Shown here piece after piece: positions 7,707 to 19,713 of a DNA stretch of 64,000 bases. Where the stretch lies: the NCBI RefSeq assembly GCF_900156055.1, contig NZ_FTMQ01000001.1:496001-560000 (forward strand), in the 5' to 3' direction. Position numbers and translations under genes: made by a program. The notes under the pieces are model-generated. The model was not told the origin of the DNA. It ran no database searches and saw only the letters and a program-made list of their open reading frames with translations. Source of the DNA: Rhizobium sp. RU33A. GTDB lineage: Bacteria; Pseudomonadota; Alphaproteobacteria; Rhizobiales; Rhizobiaceae. Each line of letters opens with the position of its first letter. Positions within the stretch are counted from its first letter, which is position 1.

Positions 7707-10700
7707 CTATTCGGCTGCCGCACTGCGTTGCGAGGAAACCTGCGTGATGAAAGCACGAAGGGCAGCAGGCCGCACCGGCTTGTGCTGCAGGGTGATCGAG
7801 TGGCGCTCGGCCTCCGCGCGCACCTCCGCTGAGCGATCGGCGGTGATCAGAAGAGCGGGGATGTCGGCCTGCGTCAGTGCCCTCAGCCTCAGAACTGCGC
7901 CGATGCCGCTGCCATCATCCAGATGGTAGTCGACAATGACCAAATCCGGAGCCTTGCCGGACTTGATCAGTTCGTCCATTTCGGCGATCGAGCCTGCGCA
8001 TTCGACATTACAGCCCCAGCCGGAGATGAGAAGTTGCATGCCCTCGAGGATTTTCGGCTCGTTGTCGATGCACAGTACCCGGAAGCCCTGCAGCGCCGGC
8101 GTGGAGCGACTGCCGGCATCGATCGGTACGACGCCCTTAGTGGCCGGCTTGGCGACGTCGAGCGGCATGACAACCTTGAACGTCGTACCCCTGCCGGGCT
8201 TCGAGGCGAGTTCCACCGGGTGTTGCAGCACCTTGGCGATGCGGTCGACGATCGACAAGCCGAGGCCGAGACCGGATGCTGTGCGCATGCCTTCTTCGAG
8301 CCGCGCGAACTCCTTGAATACGGTGCGGAATTTCGACGCGGGAATGCCGATGCCGCTATCCGTCACCTGGATCACCACCTTGTCGCCTTGACGCCGGGCA
8401 CCGACCACGACGCGGCCTGACGGTGTGTACTTGATCGCGTTTGAGACAAGGTTCTGGACGAGGCGGCGGAGCAGGGTCGGATCGGAGCGGACCGACAGTG
8501 TTGTCGGCATCACCACGAGTTTGAGGTCTTTTTCCCGAGCCATTGGCGCGAAATCGGTTTCGATCCTTTGCAAGAGGCTGTTCAGCGGCACGCTGGAAAA
8601 GCGTGGCTTCATCGCGCCTGTATCCAGACGTGAAATGTCGAGAACGGCGCCGAGAATGCTCTCTACCGACTCCAGGGCTGAATCGATGTTGCCGACCAGA
8701 GCGCTGTTGTCGGAATCACCGAGCCGCTCGACCAGCGAGGAGGAGTAGAGCCTTGCTGCGTTAAGCGGCTGCAGGATGTCGTGGCCGGCGGCCGCGAAGA
8801 AGCGGGTCTTGCCGATATTGGCTTCATCGGCTGCCGCCCGTGCTTCGGCGAGCGCATGGTTGACCCGCGTCAGTTCGGCCGTGCGTTCGCTGACGCGTTG
8901 CTCCAGCGTTTCGTTCGCTTGCTTGAGGGCCTGGTCGGCCTCCACCCGAGCGGTGATGTCGCTGAAGGTCGCGACCAGGCCCTTGTCGGGCATCAGGTTG
9001 CAGCGCACTTCGATGATCCGGTGGCCGCCGGCCAGCACCATCTGGAATGGCCTGTCGAACTGGTGGAAGCTTCGGATCACAGCCTGTGGGTCACCGGCCG
9101 GAACATCGCCTCGCTGCGCCAGGATGGCGATCATGTCGAGAAGCGGAAATCCGACCTGGCCGACATGCTCCGGCAGGTCCAGTAGCGTGCGGAAGCGCCG
9201 GTTCCAAATCGTCAGGCGGTCGGACGCGTCGAAGACGGCGATCCCCTGCTCCATCTGGGCGAGCGCCGTCTGCATCATGTCCTGATTGTATTGCAGCGCT
9301 TCCGAGGCCTGGTCGAGCAGCCAGACCGTATCGGCCGATGGATCCTCGGCCTTCTGCAGGATCAGCGACAGGACCAGCCGCGCCGACGAGGAGCCGATCG
9401 CGCTGCCGAGAAGCTGCTCCGAGAAATGGATGAAGGCCATGTCCGCCGGGCTGTCGTCGGCGAGCTTGCGGCCCACAGTCTGTTCGTAGGAGCGGAAGGA
9501 GCGTTCCATTCGCTCATTGCCGAGATAGCGCGCGATGGCAGCCTTCAGGTCGCCGACGGCGACGCTGGTCTTCCAGCCACGGGTGGCAAAGTTGGAGCGC
9601 GGCTGGCGCTTGATGAAAATGGCGGACTGGATGCGCTCCACGGGGCGTGGATTGCGGCTGAGCGAGCCGATCACGAAGGCAATCGTATTGATCAGCAGGC
9701 TGAAGATGGTCGCATTGACCAGCGGGTCCGCATATTGCGGCTCAAACATCGAAAGGCCGGGCAACAGAAAGCCGAGTACGGCTGAGGCGATCCAGGAATG
9801 GTCCTCGGCGCCGAGGCTCGGTAGGAAGAGCAGGTATGCCCAGACTAAGAAGCCGATGGTGAGGCCAGCAATCGCGCCTCTTGCATTGGCCCGCCGCCAG
9901 ATCAGGCCGCCGAACATGGCCGGTGCGATCTGCGCGATGGCGGTAAAGGAGAGCAGGCCGATCTTGGCGAGCCCCGTCGTATTGTCGGCGGATCGGAAGT
10001 AGACATAGCCGAGCAGCAACACGCCGAAGATCGCCGTGCGCCGGATATGCAGCAGCGTCTTGGCGAAGTCCTCGCGTTGGCTGGGTCGCCCCACCAGCTT
10101 TTGCCGCAGGAAGATCGGCAGGACCATGTCGTTCGACACCATGATCGCGAGCGCCACGGAGGCGACGATCACCATGGCGGTCGCGGCTGAGAAGCCGCCG
10201 ATGAAGGTGAGCAGCGACACGAAGCCGGAGCCGGCTTCAAGTGGCAGAGAGAGCACGTAAAGATCGGCATCACCGCTGCCGCCGAACATCAGCACACCGG
10301 CGATGGCGGCCGGCAAGACGAAGATGTTGATGGCGATCAGATAGATCGGCATCAGGATACCGGCGAGCTTCAGTTCCCGAGGCGTGCGGTTTTCAACCAC
10401 GGTGACGTGAAACTGCCGAGGCAGCATGATGATCGCGAAGGCCGAAAGCGCGATCAACAGCAGCCAACGGCTGGGCGGCGTTTCATGCGTCAGTGCGGCC
10501 ATTACCGCTTCGCTCTCGGTGGCCTTCTGCCAAAGATCCGCCGGGCCATCGAACATCACCCAGATGACGAAGACGCCGAGTGTCCAGAAGGCAATGAGCT
10601 TCACCACCGATTCCATGGCGATGGCAAGGATCAGGCCGTCCTGGTGCTCGGTCGCATCGGTATGGCGCGTGCCGAAGATTACCGCAAAGCAGGCAAGGAT

Positions 10701-11213
10701 AAAGGCGACGATCAGCGGCAGGTCGATGAAGTAGAGATTGCCGGTGCCGATGCCGTAGGCAGTCGGGTCCATGACGGCCGCAACCGAACTCGAGACAGCT
10801 TTCAGCTGGAGCGCGATATAGGGGATGATGCCGACCAGATAGATCACGGTGACCAGCATGCCGACGACGGGGTTCTTGCCGTATCGTGCCGCCACGAAGT
10901 CAGCGCCCGAGGTGATCTTCTCTGTCTTGGCGAGTTCGACGATCCGCCTCAGGATCGGCATGCCCAGCGTATACATCAGGATCGGGCCGATGTAGATCGC
11001 CATGAATTCCAGACCGTGCTCGGCGGCAAGGCCCACGCCGCCGAAATAGGTCCAGGACGTGCAATAGACGGCGAGGCTGAGTGCGTAGACGACCGGCCGT
11101 CCCCCCGCGGGAACGCCATGCACGCGCGTCTTCCGGTCCCCGTAGCTCGCGACGGCAAACAGGAGCAACAGGTAACCGATCGCTGACGCAACGATGATCC
11201 AGCCTGGGAACAC
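7707..11213 (-). CDS. Hybrid sensor histidine kinase/response regulator with SLC5-type sensor
   Basis: A 1168-residue membrane kinase. Residues ~1-500 form a multi-span sodium:solute symporter-like (SLC5/PutP) module that starts with hydrophobic FPGWIIVASAIGYLLLLF. Then come a PAS domain (~MEQGIAVFDASDRLTIWNRR), a coiled coil rich in Gln/Glu, a HisKA domain with phospho-acceptor His811 in AAGHDILQPLNAARL, an HATPase domain (N-box QNLVSNAIKYTPSG, G boxes SGIGIP and GLGLGLS), and a C-terminal receiver with Asp1095 in LVIVDYHLDD. The start is GTG at 11213, placed by a strong GAGGAGG ribosome site 5-6 bases away. The architecture suggests that transport or binding of a solute gates kinase activity. 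No partner regulator gene is adjacent. The ligand is unknown. Confidence 0.9.
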   Translation of the reverse strand: MFPGWIIVASAIGYLLLLFAVASYGDRKTRVHGVPAGGRPVVYALSLAVYCTSWTYFGGVGLAAEHGLEFMAIYIGPILMYTLGMPILRRIVELAKTEKITSGADFVAARYGKNPVVGMLVTVIYLVGIIPYIALQLKAVSSSVAAVMDPTAYGIGTGNLYFIDLPLIVAFILACFAVIFGTRHTDATEHQDGLILAIAMESVVKLIAFWTLGVFVIWVMFDGPADLWQKATESEAVMAALTHETPPSRWLLLIALSAFAIIMLPRQFHVTVVENRTPRELKLAGILMPIYLIAINIFVLPAAIAGVLMFGGSGDADLYVLSLPLEAGSGFVSLLTFIGGFSAATAMVIVASVALAIMVSNDMVLPIFLRQKLVGRPSQREDFAKTLLHIRRTAIFGVLLLGYVYFRSADNTTGLAKIGLLSFTAIAQIAPAMFGGLIWRRANARGAIAGLTIGFLVWAYLLFLPSLGAEDHSWIASAVLGFLLPGLSMFEPQYADPLVNATIFSLLINTIAFVIGSLSRNPRPVERIQSAIFIKRQPRSNFATRGWKTSVAVGDLKAAIARYLGNERMERSFRSYEQTVGRKLADDSPADMAFIHFSEQLLGSAIGSSSARLVLSLILQKAEDPSADTVWLLDQASEALQYNQDMMQTALAQMEQGIAVFDASDRLTIWNRRFRTLLDLPEHVGQVGFPLLDMIAILAQRGDVPAGDPQAVIRSFHQFDRPFQMVLAGGHRIIEVRCNLMPDKGLVATFSDITARVEADQALKQANETLEQRVSERTAELTRVNHALAEARAAADEANIGKTRFFAAAGHDILQPLNAARLYSSSLVERLGDSDNSALVGNIDSALESVESILGAVLDISRLDTGAMKPRFSSVPLNSLLQRIETDFAPMAREKDLKLVVMPTTLSVRSDPTLLRRLVQNLVSNAIKYTPSGRVVVGARRQGDKVVIQVTDSGIGIPASKFRTVFKEFARLEEGMRTASGLGLGLSIVDRIAKVLQHPVELASKPGRGTTFKVVMPLDVAKPATKGVVPIDAGSRSTPALQGFRVLCIDNEPKILEGMQLLISGWGCNVECAGSIAEMDELIKSGKAPDLVIVDYHLDDGSGIGAVLRLRALTQADIPALLITADRSAEVRAEAERHSITLQHKPVRPAALRAFITQVSSQRSAAAE

Positions 11214-11413
11214 CTTTTCCTCCTCGACTGCGCCCGAACCGGAACCTTAGGGCATGTCTGCGTCTTTTGAAATCGTTTCGAATATTGACCTTAGTCGAAA
11301 GGGAATGGCGGCCTGTGCCGAATTACCATTTTCGAAAGCGTGAAGATTGATTAACCATGATTTCGGACCGGTTCTCGCCGGCAAAACTCGGGACTATTTA
11401 GGAGCAGGGGAAA

Positions 11414-11839
11414 ATGCTACACGAATTCAAGACATTCATCGCCCGCGGCAACGTCATGGACCTTGCCGTCGGCGTGATCATCGGCGGCGCCTTCGGTCTG
11501 ATCGTCAGTTCGCTGGTCGAGGACATCGTCATGCCGGTCGTCGGCGTCATTTTTGGCGGCTTCGACTTTTCCAATTACTTCCTGCCTTTGAGCAGCAATG
11601 TCACGGCAAACACGCTGGCCGCTGCCCGCGAACAGGGTGCCGTCTTCGCCTATGGCAACTTCATCACGGTTATCATTAACTTCGTGATCCTCGCCTGGAT
11701 CATCTTCCTGATGGTCAAGGGCGTGAATTCGCTGCGCAAGTCGATGGAAAAGGAAGAGCTGAAGGCCTCAGAAGCCGCTCCGCCGCCGGCTGACGTGCAG
11801 CTTCTGACCGAGATCCGCGACCTTCTAAAGACCCGCTGA
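11414..11839 (+). CDS. mscL: Large-conductance mechanosensitive channel MscL
   Basis: A 141-residue inner-membrane channel that opens under membrane tension to release osmolytes. The N-terminal amphipathic helix and TM1 ([20 protein letters not shown], then [20 protein letters not shown]) are characteristic. TM2 is [19 protein letters not shown], and the cytoplasmic helix ends in [14 protein letters not shown] upstream supports the ATG. Length is typical (about 140). It stands between the divergent hybrid kinase and the next aminotransferase and appears to have its own transcript. Confidence 0.97.
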   Translation: MLHEFKTFIARGNVMDLAVGVIIGGAFGLIVSSLVEDIVMPVVGVIFGGFDFSNYFLPLSSNVTANTLAAAREQGAVFAYGNFITVIINFVILAWIIFLMVKGVNSLRKSMEKEELKASEAAPPPADVQLLTEIRDLLKTR

Positions 11840-11970
11840 AACACCGCTACGATCCGGCAGCGGATCGCAGAACCCATCAGCGGGATCGATCCTGTCCTCA
11901 AGGAATATCATGGGATTTTTGCCCGGTGATCGGTTAGACAGTCGGCACCGATCGAAGGAGTGAATTTCCC

Positions 11971-13140
11971 ATGGCCCTGTTGGACAGCCTCAGCCCCCGC
12001 GCGCTCGCCGCACCGGAAAGCGGTATCGTCGAGATCATCAACTACGCACGGGGTCGAGACGGGCTTCTGCCACTATGGGCGGGCGAGGGCGATTTGCCGA
12101 CGCCCGACTTCATCAATCGCGCTGCCAGTGAGGCCCTGCTTGGCGGGGAGACCTTCTATACCTGGCAGCGCGGTATTCCTGAACTCCGCCAGGCGCTCTC
12201 GCGCTACTACAAGCGCCACTTCACTGTCGATCTGCCGGTCGAACATTTTTATGTGACGGCTTCGGGCATGCAGGCCATTGCGCTCGCCGTCCAGGCTCTG
12301 ACCTCGCCCGGCGATGAGATGATTTACCTCTCGCCCTGCTGGCCGAACATCGTCTCGGCCATCGATCTCGCCGGCGCGAAGTCTGTCTGCGTTCCGCTTT
12401 CCTTCACCGACGGTCGCTGGATGCTCGATCTCGATCGGTTGGAAAAGGCGATTACGCCGAAGACCAAGGCGCTCTTTATCAACACGCCGTCGAATCCCAC
12501 TGGCTGGACGGCGACCCGCGAAGACCTGAAGGCAATCCTCGAGATCGCCCGCCGCCATGGCATCTGGATCCTCGCCGACGAAATCTATGCGCTCTACTAT
12601 TACGGTGCATCCGAACGGGCGCCGTCTTTCTTCGATGTGATGGAAGAGGGCGACAAGGTCATGTTTGCCAATTCCTTTTCGAAGAACTGGTCGATGACCG
12701 GCTGGCGCGTCGGCTGGATCGTTGCCCCGCCGGAGATCGGTCAGGTGCTCGAAAACCTCATCCAGTATTCGACCTCGGGCGTCGCGCAGTTCATGCAGCG
12801 CGGTGCGGTCGTCGCCCTCGATCAGGGCGACGATTTCATACGGGAGAATATTGCGCGCGCCACCGCCTCGCGCGACATCCTCTGCGATGCCCTGATCGCC
12901 ACCAACAGGGTCGAGACCTTGAAGCCGGAAGGAGCACTTTATGCCTTCCTGAAAATCGACGGCATCTCCGACAGCCGCAAGGCAGCCCTTGATATCGTCG
13001 ACAAGACCGGCGTCGGCATGGCACCCGGCACGGCCTTCGGCGAGGGTGGCCTGCCGTTCCTAAGGGCCTGCTTCCTACGCAACCCCGCCCATATCGAAGA
13101 CGCAGCCGAACGCCTCAGCGGCTATATCAAGGCTCTCTGA
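11971..13140 (+). CDS. Class I/II pyridoxal-phosphate aminotransferase
   Basis: A 389-residue fold-type I aminotransferase. Visible landmarks are the substrate/cofactor loop YTWQRGIPELRQALSRYY, the NTPSNPTGW block, ILADEIYALYYYG with the cofactor-binding Asp and Tyr, and the Schiff-base Lys238 in SFSKNWSMTGWRVGW. Such enzymes transfer an amino group from an amino acid to a 2-oxo acid; the specificity here (aspartate, aromatic or other) is not readable. GAAGGAG precedes the ATG. A long inverted repeat follows the gene. It is unrelated in detail to the aromatic-type aminotransferase at 39223-40395. Confidence 0.9.
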   Translation: MALLDSLSPRALAAPESGIVEIINYARGRDGLLPLWAGEGDLPTPDFINRAASEALLGGETFYTWQRGIPELRQALSRYYKRHFTVDLPVEHFYVTASGMQAIALAVQALTSPGDEMIYLSPCWPNIVSAIDLAGAKSVCVPLSFTDGRWMLDLDRLEKAITPKTKALFINTPSNPTGWTATREDLKAILEIARRHGIWILADEIYALYYYGASERAPSFFDVMEEGDKVMFANSFSKNWSMTGWRVGWIVAPPEIGQVLENLIQYSTSGVAQFMQRGAVVALDQGDDFIRENIARATASRDILCDALIATNRVETLKPEGALYAFLKIDGISDSRKAALDIVDKTGVGMAPGTAFGEGGLPFLRACFLRNPAHIEDAAERLSGYIKAL

Positions 13141-13178
13141 TCTCCCGAAATGATCGGGTGGTGAATCGATAAAATTTG

Positions 13179-13234
13179 ACTGAAACGGCTTACTCGAACT
13201 TTACGAAGAAATCGAATAGGTGAGCCGTTTCAGT
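13179..13234. repeat. Long hairpin in the leader of galE
   Basis: Twelve-base perfect arms ACTGAAACGGCT (13179-13190) and AGCCGTTTCAGT (13223-13234) enclose 32 bases. The first four inner positions can add wobble or Watson-Crick pairs. There is no T run after the right arm, so it is not a classic terminator. It lies 39 bases after the aminotransferase stop and 81 bases before the galE start. It could be an mRNA leader structure, a processing site or a remnant element. Confidence 0.6.
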
Positions 13235-13315
13235 GGCTTGGAGGCTTTCGATAAGCACTCTGTAAGATGCGCGTGCTTTTCATATCCCGATAAGAAGAAC
13301 ACGGGAAGAAAAGTC

Positions 13316-14347
13316 ATGGCGATCTTGGTGACAGGCGGCGCAGGCTTCATTGGCAGCCATATGGTCTGGGCTCTCCTCGATGCCGGGGAAGAGGTGGTCG
13401 TTGTTGACCGGCTGTCCACGGGCTTTCGTTGGGCGGTTGCGCCCCAGGCACGTTTTTATCTGGGCGACATCGCCAAGCCGACTGTCCTCAAGCAGATCTT
13501 CGCTGAGAACGATATTGAGGCGATCATCCATTTCGCCGGCTCGATCGTCGTTCCGGAATCGATCGCCAATCCGCTGAGCTATTACGAAAACAATACCGAA
13601 AACACCCGCCGGCTGTTGGCGGCCGCCGTCAAGGCGGGGATCGACAAGGTCATCTTCTCGTCGACGGCGGCCGTCTACGGTCTGCCGGACAAGCCGCTGC
13701 CGGTGCGGGAGGATGCGCCACTGCGACCAGAATCGCCCTATGGGCAGTCCAAGCTGATGAGCGAGATGATGCTGCGCGATACGGCACGCGCCCATGGTCT
13801 CTGCTACGTGGCGCTGCGCTATTTCAACGTCGCCGGTGCCGATGTGCAGGGGCGCGCCGGAAATTCGGCCGTCGGTGCCACACATCTGCTCAAGGTGGCC
13901 TGTGAGGCAGCACTCGGCAAACGTTCCTCGATGTCTGTCTATGGCACTGACTACGATACCCCAGATGGCACGGGTGTGCGGGACTACATTCACATCAACG
14001 ACCTCGTAGATGCACATCTCCAGGCGTTGCGATACTTGCGAAAGGGTGGCGGGCCCCTGGTGGCCAACTGCGGCTACGGCAAGGGATACTCGGTGCTCGA
14101 CATCATCGAAGCGGTGCGTCGTGCCACCAACGCCGATTTCCGGGTCGATTACGCGCCGCGCCGTCCCGGCGACGCGTCGCTTGTCGTCGCAGATTCCACC
14201 TTGGCGAAGCAGGTTCTGGAGTGGACGCCGCGCTATGACGACCTGGGCGTCATCGTCAACACGGCGCTTGCCTGGGAACGGCGGCTTCAGGAGCACGCCA
14301 CCCCCGATATCGACGATCTTCGCCGCCGGCTTGCCAGCGGTTTCTAG
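13316..14347 (+). CDS. galE: UDP-glucose 4-epimerase
   Basis: A 343-residue extended short-chain dehydrogenase that interconverts UDP-glucose and UDP-galactose, feeding exopolysaccharide and lipopolysaccharide synthesis. N-terminal nucleotide site GGAGFIGSH; catalytic SSTAAVYG and Tyr142-x3-Lys146 in SPYGQSKLM; GTGVRDYIHINDLVDAH and YAPRRPGDASLVVAD are GalE hallmarks. I start at 13316 because the Rossmann motif begins right there and GGGAAGAA lies just upstream; the frame stays open to 13220 without a better start. Rhizobial genomes often carry several epimerases (exoB and others), so the exact role is open. Confidence 0.93.
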   Translation: MAILVTGGAGFIGSHMVWALLDAGEEVVVVDRLSTGFRWAVAPQARFYLGDIAKPTVLKQIFAENDIEAIIHFAGSIVVPESIANPLSYYENNTENTRRLLAAAVKAGIDKVIFSSTAAVYGLPDKPLPVREDAPLRPESPYGQSKLMSEMMLRDTARAHGLCYVALRYFNVAGADVQGRAGNSAVGATHLLKVACEAALGKRSSMSVYGTDYDTPDGTGVRDYIHINDLVDAHLQALRYLRKGGGPLVANCGYGKGYSVLDIIEAVRRATNADFRVDYAPRRPGDASLVVADSTLAKQVLEWTPRYDDLGVIVNTALAWERRLQEHATPDIDDLRRRLASGF

Positions 14348-14372
14348 ACGCATGGTTCGTTGCGCCAGAGAG

Positions 14373-14404
14373 ACGCCGTCCCGGTTCGTCGGGGCGGTGT
14401 TTTA
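14373..14404 (+). terminator. Terminator after galE
   Basis: ACGCCGTCCCG (14373-14383) pairs with CGGGGCGGTGT (14390-14400), with two G-T wobbles, a 6-nt loop and a short T run. It lies 26 bases after the galE stop. Confidence 0.7.
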
Positions 14405-14534
14405 ATGTGACGCGAATGTTGTCCGCCATAGCAATCTCTAATTGACGTGGATCAACTTCGCCGACCGGCCGAGCATCTATGTCTATGCCGTCCTGGTGAA
14501 GCCGATGTCCGGCGATGGCAGGCGGATCTCGGAG

Positions 14535-15281
14535 ATGGCGGATGGTAAAGCGTCAAAGCGGCTGGCTGGTCGCATTGGATCCCCCGCATGAATGCCGGTC
14601 TCGACACCTTGGTGCTCGACATCCCGCCCGGTTTTCAGCGCGATCTTCTGGCCGGCCACAGTCCACAGATCCAGTTCAACATTGACGCGACCCAGATGAC
14701 CCAGGCCTTTTCCGGCGGCAGGGTCATTCAGGAAATCGTCACGCGTGAGGAGACGGATTTCCTGAAGCGGGGAGCACGGCACGATCGAACATCTCCTCGT
14801 CATGCCGGTCACGCCTGGGGAAATCATGCTGAGCAAGATCTGGTCGATGGGCCTCGTTGTGCTGCTGGCGACGATGTTCTCGCTCTTCGTCGTCGTGCAA
14901 GGCGCGCTGAACGTGCCCCTGCAGGGCTCCATGACCCTTTTCCTCATCGGGGCGGCGCTACAACTGGTTGCCGCGACATCCATGGGCATCTTCCTCGCCA
15001 CGGTCGCGGGGTCGATGCCGCAGTTCGGTTTGTTGCTGATGCTGGTTCTTCTGCCGCTGCAGATCCTGTCGGGCGGCATGACGCCCCGTGAAAGCATGCC
15101 CGAGGTGATCCAGTGGATCATGTCGGCGGCACCCAACACGCATTTCGTCATCATGGCCCAGGCGGTACTCTTCAGGGATGCCGGGCTCGACGTCGTCTGG
15201 CCTCAGATCCTGGCGCTCATTGCCATCTCGGCCGTCTTCTTCGTCCTGTCCCTGCGCCGCTTCCGCGCTTTCCTGCGCTGA
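14535..15281 (+). pseudogene. Decayed ABC-2 type transporter permease (YhhJ-like)
   Basis: Fragments of one permease are spread over two frames. In frame 3, RLAGRIGSP (14559-14585) leads by a +1 shift into MNAGLDTLVLDIPPGFQRD from 14588, a periplasmic-loop segment that ends near ETDFLK. The stretch that should hold the central transmembrane region is then missing. The original sense resumes in the other frame at EHGTIEHLLVMPVTP (14772) and runs to the stop at 15281 through several membrane segments (LFLIGAALQLVAATSMGIF, FGLLLMLVLLPLQILSGGMTPRE). That is at least two frame changes and an internal deletion of several dozen residues. No ATPase partner genes are adjacent. The upstream boundary is uncertain; decay may extend to about 14445. 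Confidence 0.78.
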
Positions 15282-15286
15282 GACCA

Positions 15287-15322
15287 AGAAAAAAGCCGGA
15301 GAGGCGGCTGCATCTCCGGCTT
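15287..15322 (-). terminator. Terminator downstream of katG (bidirectional)
   Basis: A perfect 10-bp stem AAGCCGGAGA / TCTCCGGCTT (15293-15322) with a 10-nt loop. On the minus strand it is followed by a TTTTTTCTT run, so it mainly serves katG; on the plus strand it could end readthrough from the pseudogene. A second hairpin, GAGCCTC/GAGGCTC (15337-15357), lies between it and the katG stop. Confidence 0.85.
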
Positions 15323-15370
15323 CTTCTAGAGGCTCCGAGCCTCGGGGCACGAGGCTCGTTGCCTTAGCTC

Positions 15371-17809
<2,439 letters not shown>

Positions 17810-18718
17810 ATGATCAATTTCACCCTTCGACAGCTGCGTTATTTCGAGGCGCTGGCCCGTCATGGCCATTTCGGGCGCGCGGCCGAAGCCTGTTCGATCT
17901 CCCAGCCTGCCTTGTCGGTGCAGATCAAGGAGCTCGAAGAAGCCCTCGGCGCGGAACTCTTCGAGCGCGCTGCGCGCCAGCTGCGCCTCTCTGCCTTCGG
18001 GGAAGAGTTTCTGGTTCGGGTGCGCGATATCCTGCGGTCGGTGGATGAACTGGGTGATCTTGCCCGTGCCCACCGCCGACACTTGGTCGGGCGCCTGCGC
18101 ATCGGTGTCATCCCGACGGTCGCTCCCTATCTGCTGCCCGGCATGATCTCGGCGCTGACCCGTGAGAATGCCGATCTCGACATCCATGTCCGCGAAACCG
18201 TGACGCCGAAACTCCTTCAGGAGCTGGCGGAAGGCCGCCTGGATACCGCGATCGTCGCCTTGCCGGTCTCCGAGCCATCGCTCACCGAGATGCCGCTGTT
18301 TGAGGAGAACTTCGTGCTCGTCCGCCCGAGGGCGGATGCTGACAAGCCTGTTCCCAGCAGCGACATGCTGCGCGAAATGCGCCTGCTGTTGCTGGAAGAA
18401 GGGCACTGTTTCCGCGAACAGGCACTATCTTTCTGCGACATGGGTTCGGTGCGTCCGCGCGAGATCCTCGATGGCAGCTCGCTCTCGACACTTGTCCAGA
18501 TGGTCGGCGCCGGGATCGGCGTCACGCTGATCCCTGAAATCGCCATGCCCGTCGAAACACGCTCCGCCGATGTGTCCATCGCCCGCTTCGAGGATCCGCA
18601 GCCGTCGCGAAAGATCGGCATGATATGGCGCAAGACGAGCCCAATCGCCAAGCAGTTGACGGAAGTCTCCGATGTGGTCCGCAAGGCCGCCGCCGATTTC
18701 GGCGTCAGTTTGCCTTGA
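17810..18718 (+). CDS. oxyR: Hydrogen-peroxide-sensing LysR regulator OxyR
   Basis: A 302-residue LysR-type regulator. Winged helix-turn-helix at ~5-65 (LRYFEALARHGHFGRAAEAC, then SISQPALSVQIKELEEALG). The regulatory domain keeps the redox-active pair Cys200 and Cys209 in EEGHCFREQALSFC, matching C199/C208 of E. coli OxyR, so a disulfide switch is expected. It sits head-to-head with katG, its classic target. The last 14 bases overlap the 3' end of the convergent AraC gene. The start follows the usual OxyR alignment; a weak GGATTAGG lies upstream. Confidence 0.95.
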   Translation: MINFTLRQLRYFEALARHGHFGRAAEACSISQPALSVQIKELEEALGAELFERAARQLRLSAFGEEFLVRVRDILRSVDELGDLARAHRRHLVGRLRIGVIPTVAPYLLPGMISALTRENADLDIHVRETVTPKLLQELAEGRLDTAIVALPVSEPSLTEMPLFEENFVLVRPRADADKPVPSSDMLREMRLLLLEEGHCFREQALSFCDMGSVRPREILDGSSLSTLVQMVGAGIGVTLIPEIAMPVETRSADVSIARFEDPQPSRKIGMIWRKTSPIAKQLTEVSDVVRKAAADFGVSLP

Positions 18719-19667
18719 GCGTTTCCCGCGGGTGGCGGCCGAAGAAGGCGGCATAGTCGCCCGAAAAGCGCCCGAGGTGAAAGAAGCCCCAGCGCGTGGC
18801 AGCCCGGGTCACGGTCAGGCCGCGTGACCGCGCTCTGAGATCACGGTGGACGCCGTTCAACCGCGCCATCCGGTACCATCGATCAGGAGCCTGCCCGAAA
18901 GCGGCGAGCGTTGCCGCCTCAACCTCGCTCTGTGCAAGTGACCAGCGTTCGCAGAGCGCTCCGAAGGTCTCGGGGATATCGTCCCCCTCAAGGAGCGAGC
19001 GTTCCAGTTGGCTGACAAGGTCGATCGCAGCAGACCGGCTGATCCTCTGGCTGGGCGAGGGTGCAAAAGCGCCGGCACAGCTTGAGAGGCGCATCAGGAG
19101 AACCTCCTCCAGCGCAGCCGTCGCTGATGTGTCGAGCCCACCGCCAGTCCGCGCCTGGCCGAGGAGGCAAAGAAGCCAATCGCGCAGAAATTCATCCTCC
19201 GGCCGCAGCCTCCTCGACCGGATGACGGGTTCTTTCGCATCGAGAGCGAGCAGAGAGGCCGGCATTTCCACATGCAGGAGTTCGCTGCCACTGCCGGGCG
19301 CGACCAGCAGATGGGTCAGCCCCTGCCGCATGGCGATGACGGCGTCGGTCTCACACCGGCCATCGACGCGCCACCCGCCCTCGGATCGAAGCGGGAAGAG
19401 CAGTGACACCCGCCCCCCGGGGCTGATCGTCTCCTGGCCGATCGGAAGATTGATGCGGTCGCGCGTGATGGTGACCTGTCCGATCGAAAGCGTTTCCGAC
19501 ACCGCCGCATAGCGGCCCCGCCCCAACTGGTTGCTGGCGATCTGCCATCCTCCGACGGCGCCCGCCTGTTCGGTCACGTCGTCGAACGCCTGGCTCCGAT
19601 AGGTCCATGCAGCTCCTGCCCAATTGTTGAGCGTATCCCCTGGAGGTACCTGGATAGAGTGCCCCAT
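18705..19667 (-). CDS. AraC family transcriptional regulator
   Basis: About 320 residues. An N-terminal ligand- or interaction-type domain (~1-200) has no motif I recognise. The C-terminal AraC DNA-binding region (~215-320) ends in the typical second helix-turn-helix VTRAATRWGFFHLGRFSGDYAAFFG with the usual RHPRETL tail. The ATG at 19667 is preferred because AGGTG lies 6 bases upstream; an in-frame GTG at 19676 is possible. It is divergent from the serine hydrolase gene at 19714 with 46 bases between the starts, so it probably controls that gene and itself. Confidence 0.87.
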   Translation of the reverse strand: MGHSIQVPPGDTLNNWAGAAWTYRSQAFDDVTEQAGAVGGWQIASNQLGRGRYAAVSETLSIGQVTITRDRINLPIGQETISPGGRVSLLFPLRSEGGWRVDGRCETDAVIAMRQGLTHLLVAPGSGSELLHVEMPASLLALDAKEPVIRSRRLRPEDEFLRDWLLCLLGQARTGGGLDTSATAALEEVLLMRLSSCAGAFAPSPSQRISRSAAIDLVSQLERSLLEGDDIPETFGALCERWSLAQSEVEAATLAAFGQAPDRWYRMARLNGVHRDLRARSRGLTVTRAATRWGFFHLGRFSGDYAAFFGRHPRETLKAN

Positions 19668-19713
19668 GCGTTTCACCTAGTTTGCATGTCTTGCGAACAA
19701 AGGAGGAGTTCTC

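Noticed and set aside
14588..15091. Independent gene starting MNAGLDTLVLDIPP
   Set aside because: Only its first part resembles a permease loop; the rest is an out-of-frame reading. It is a piece of the pseudogene.
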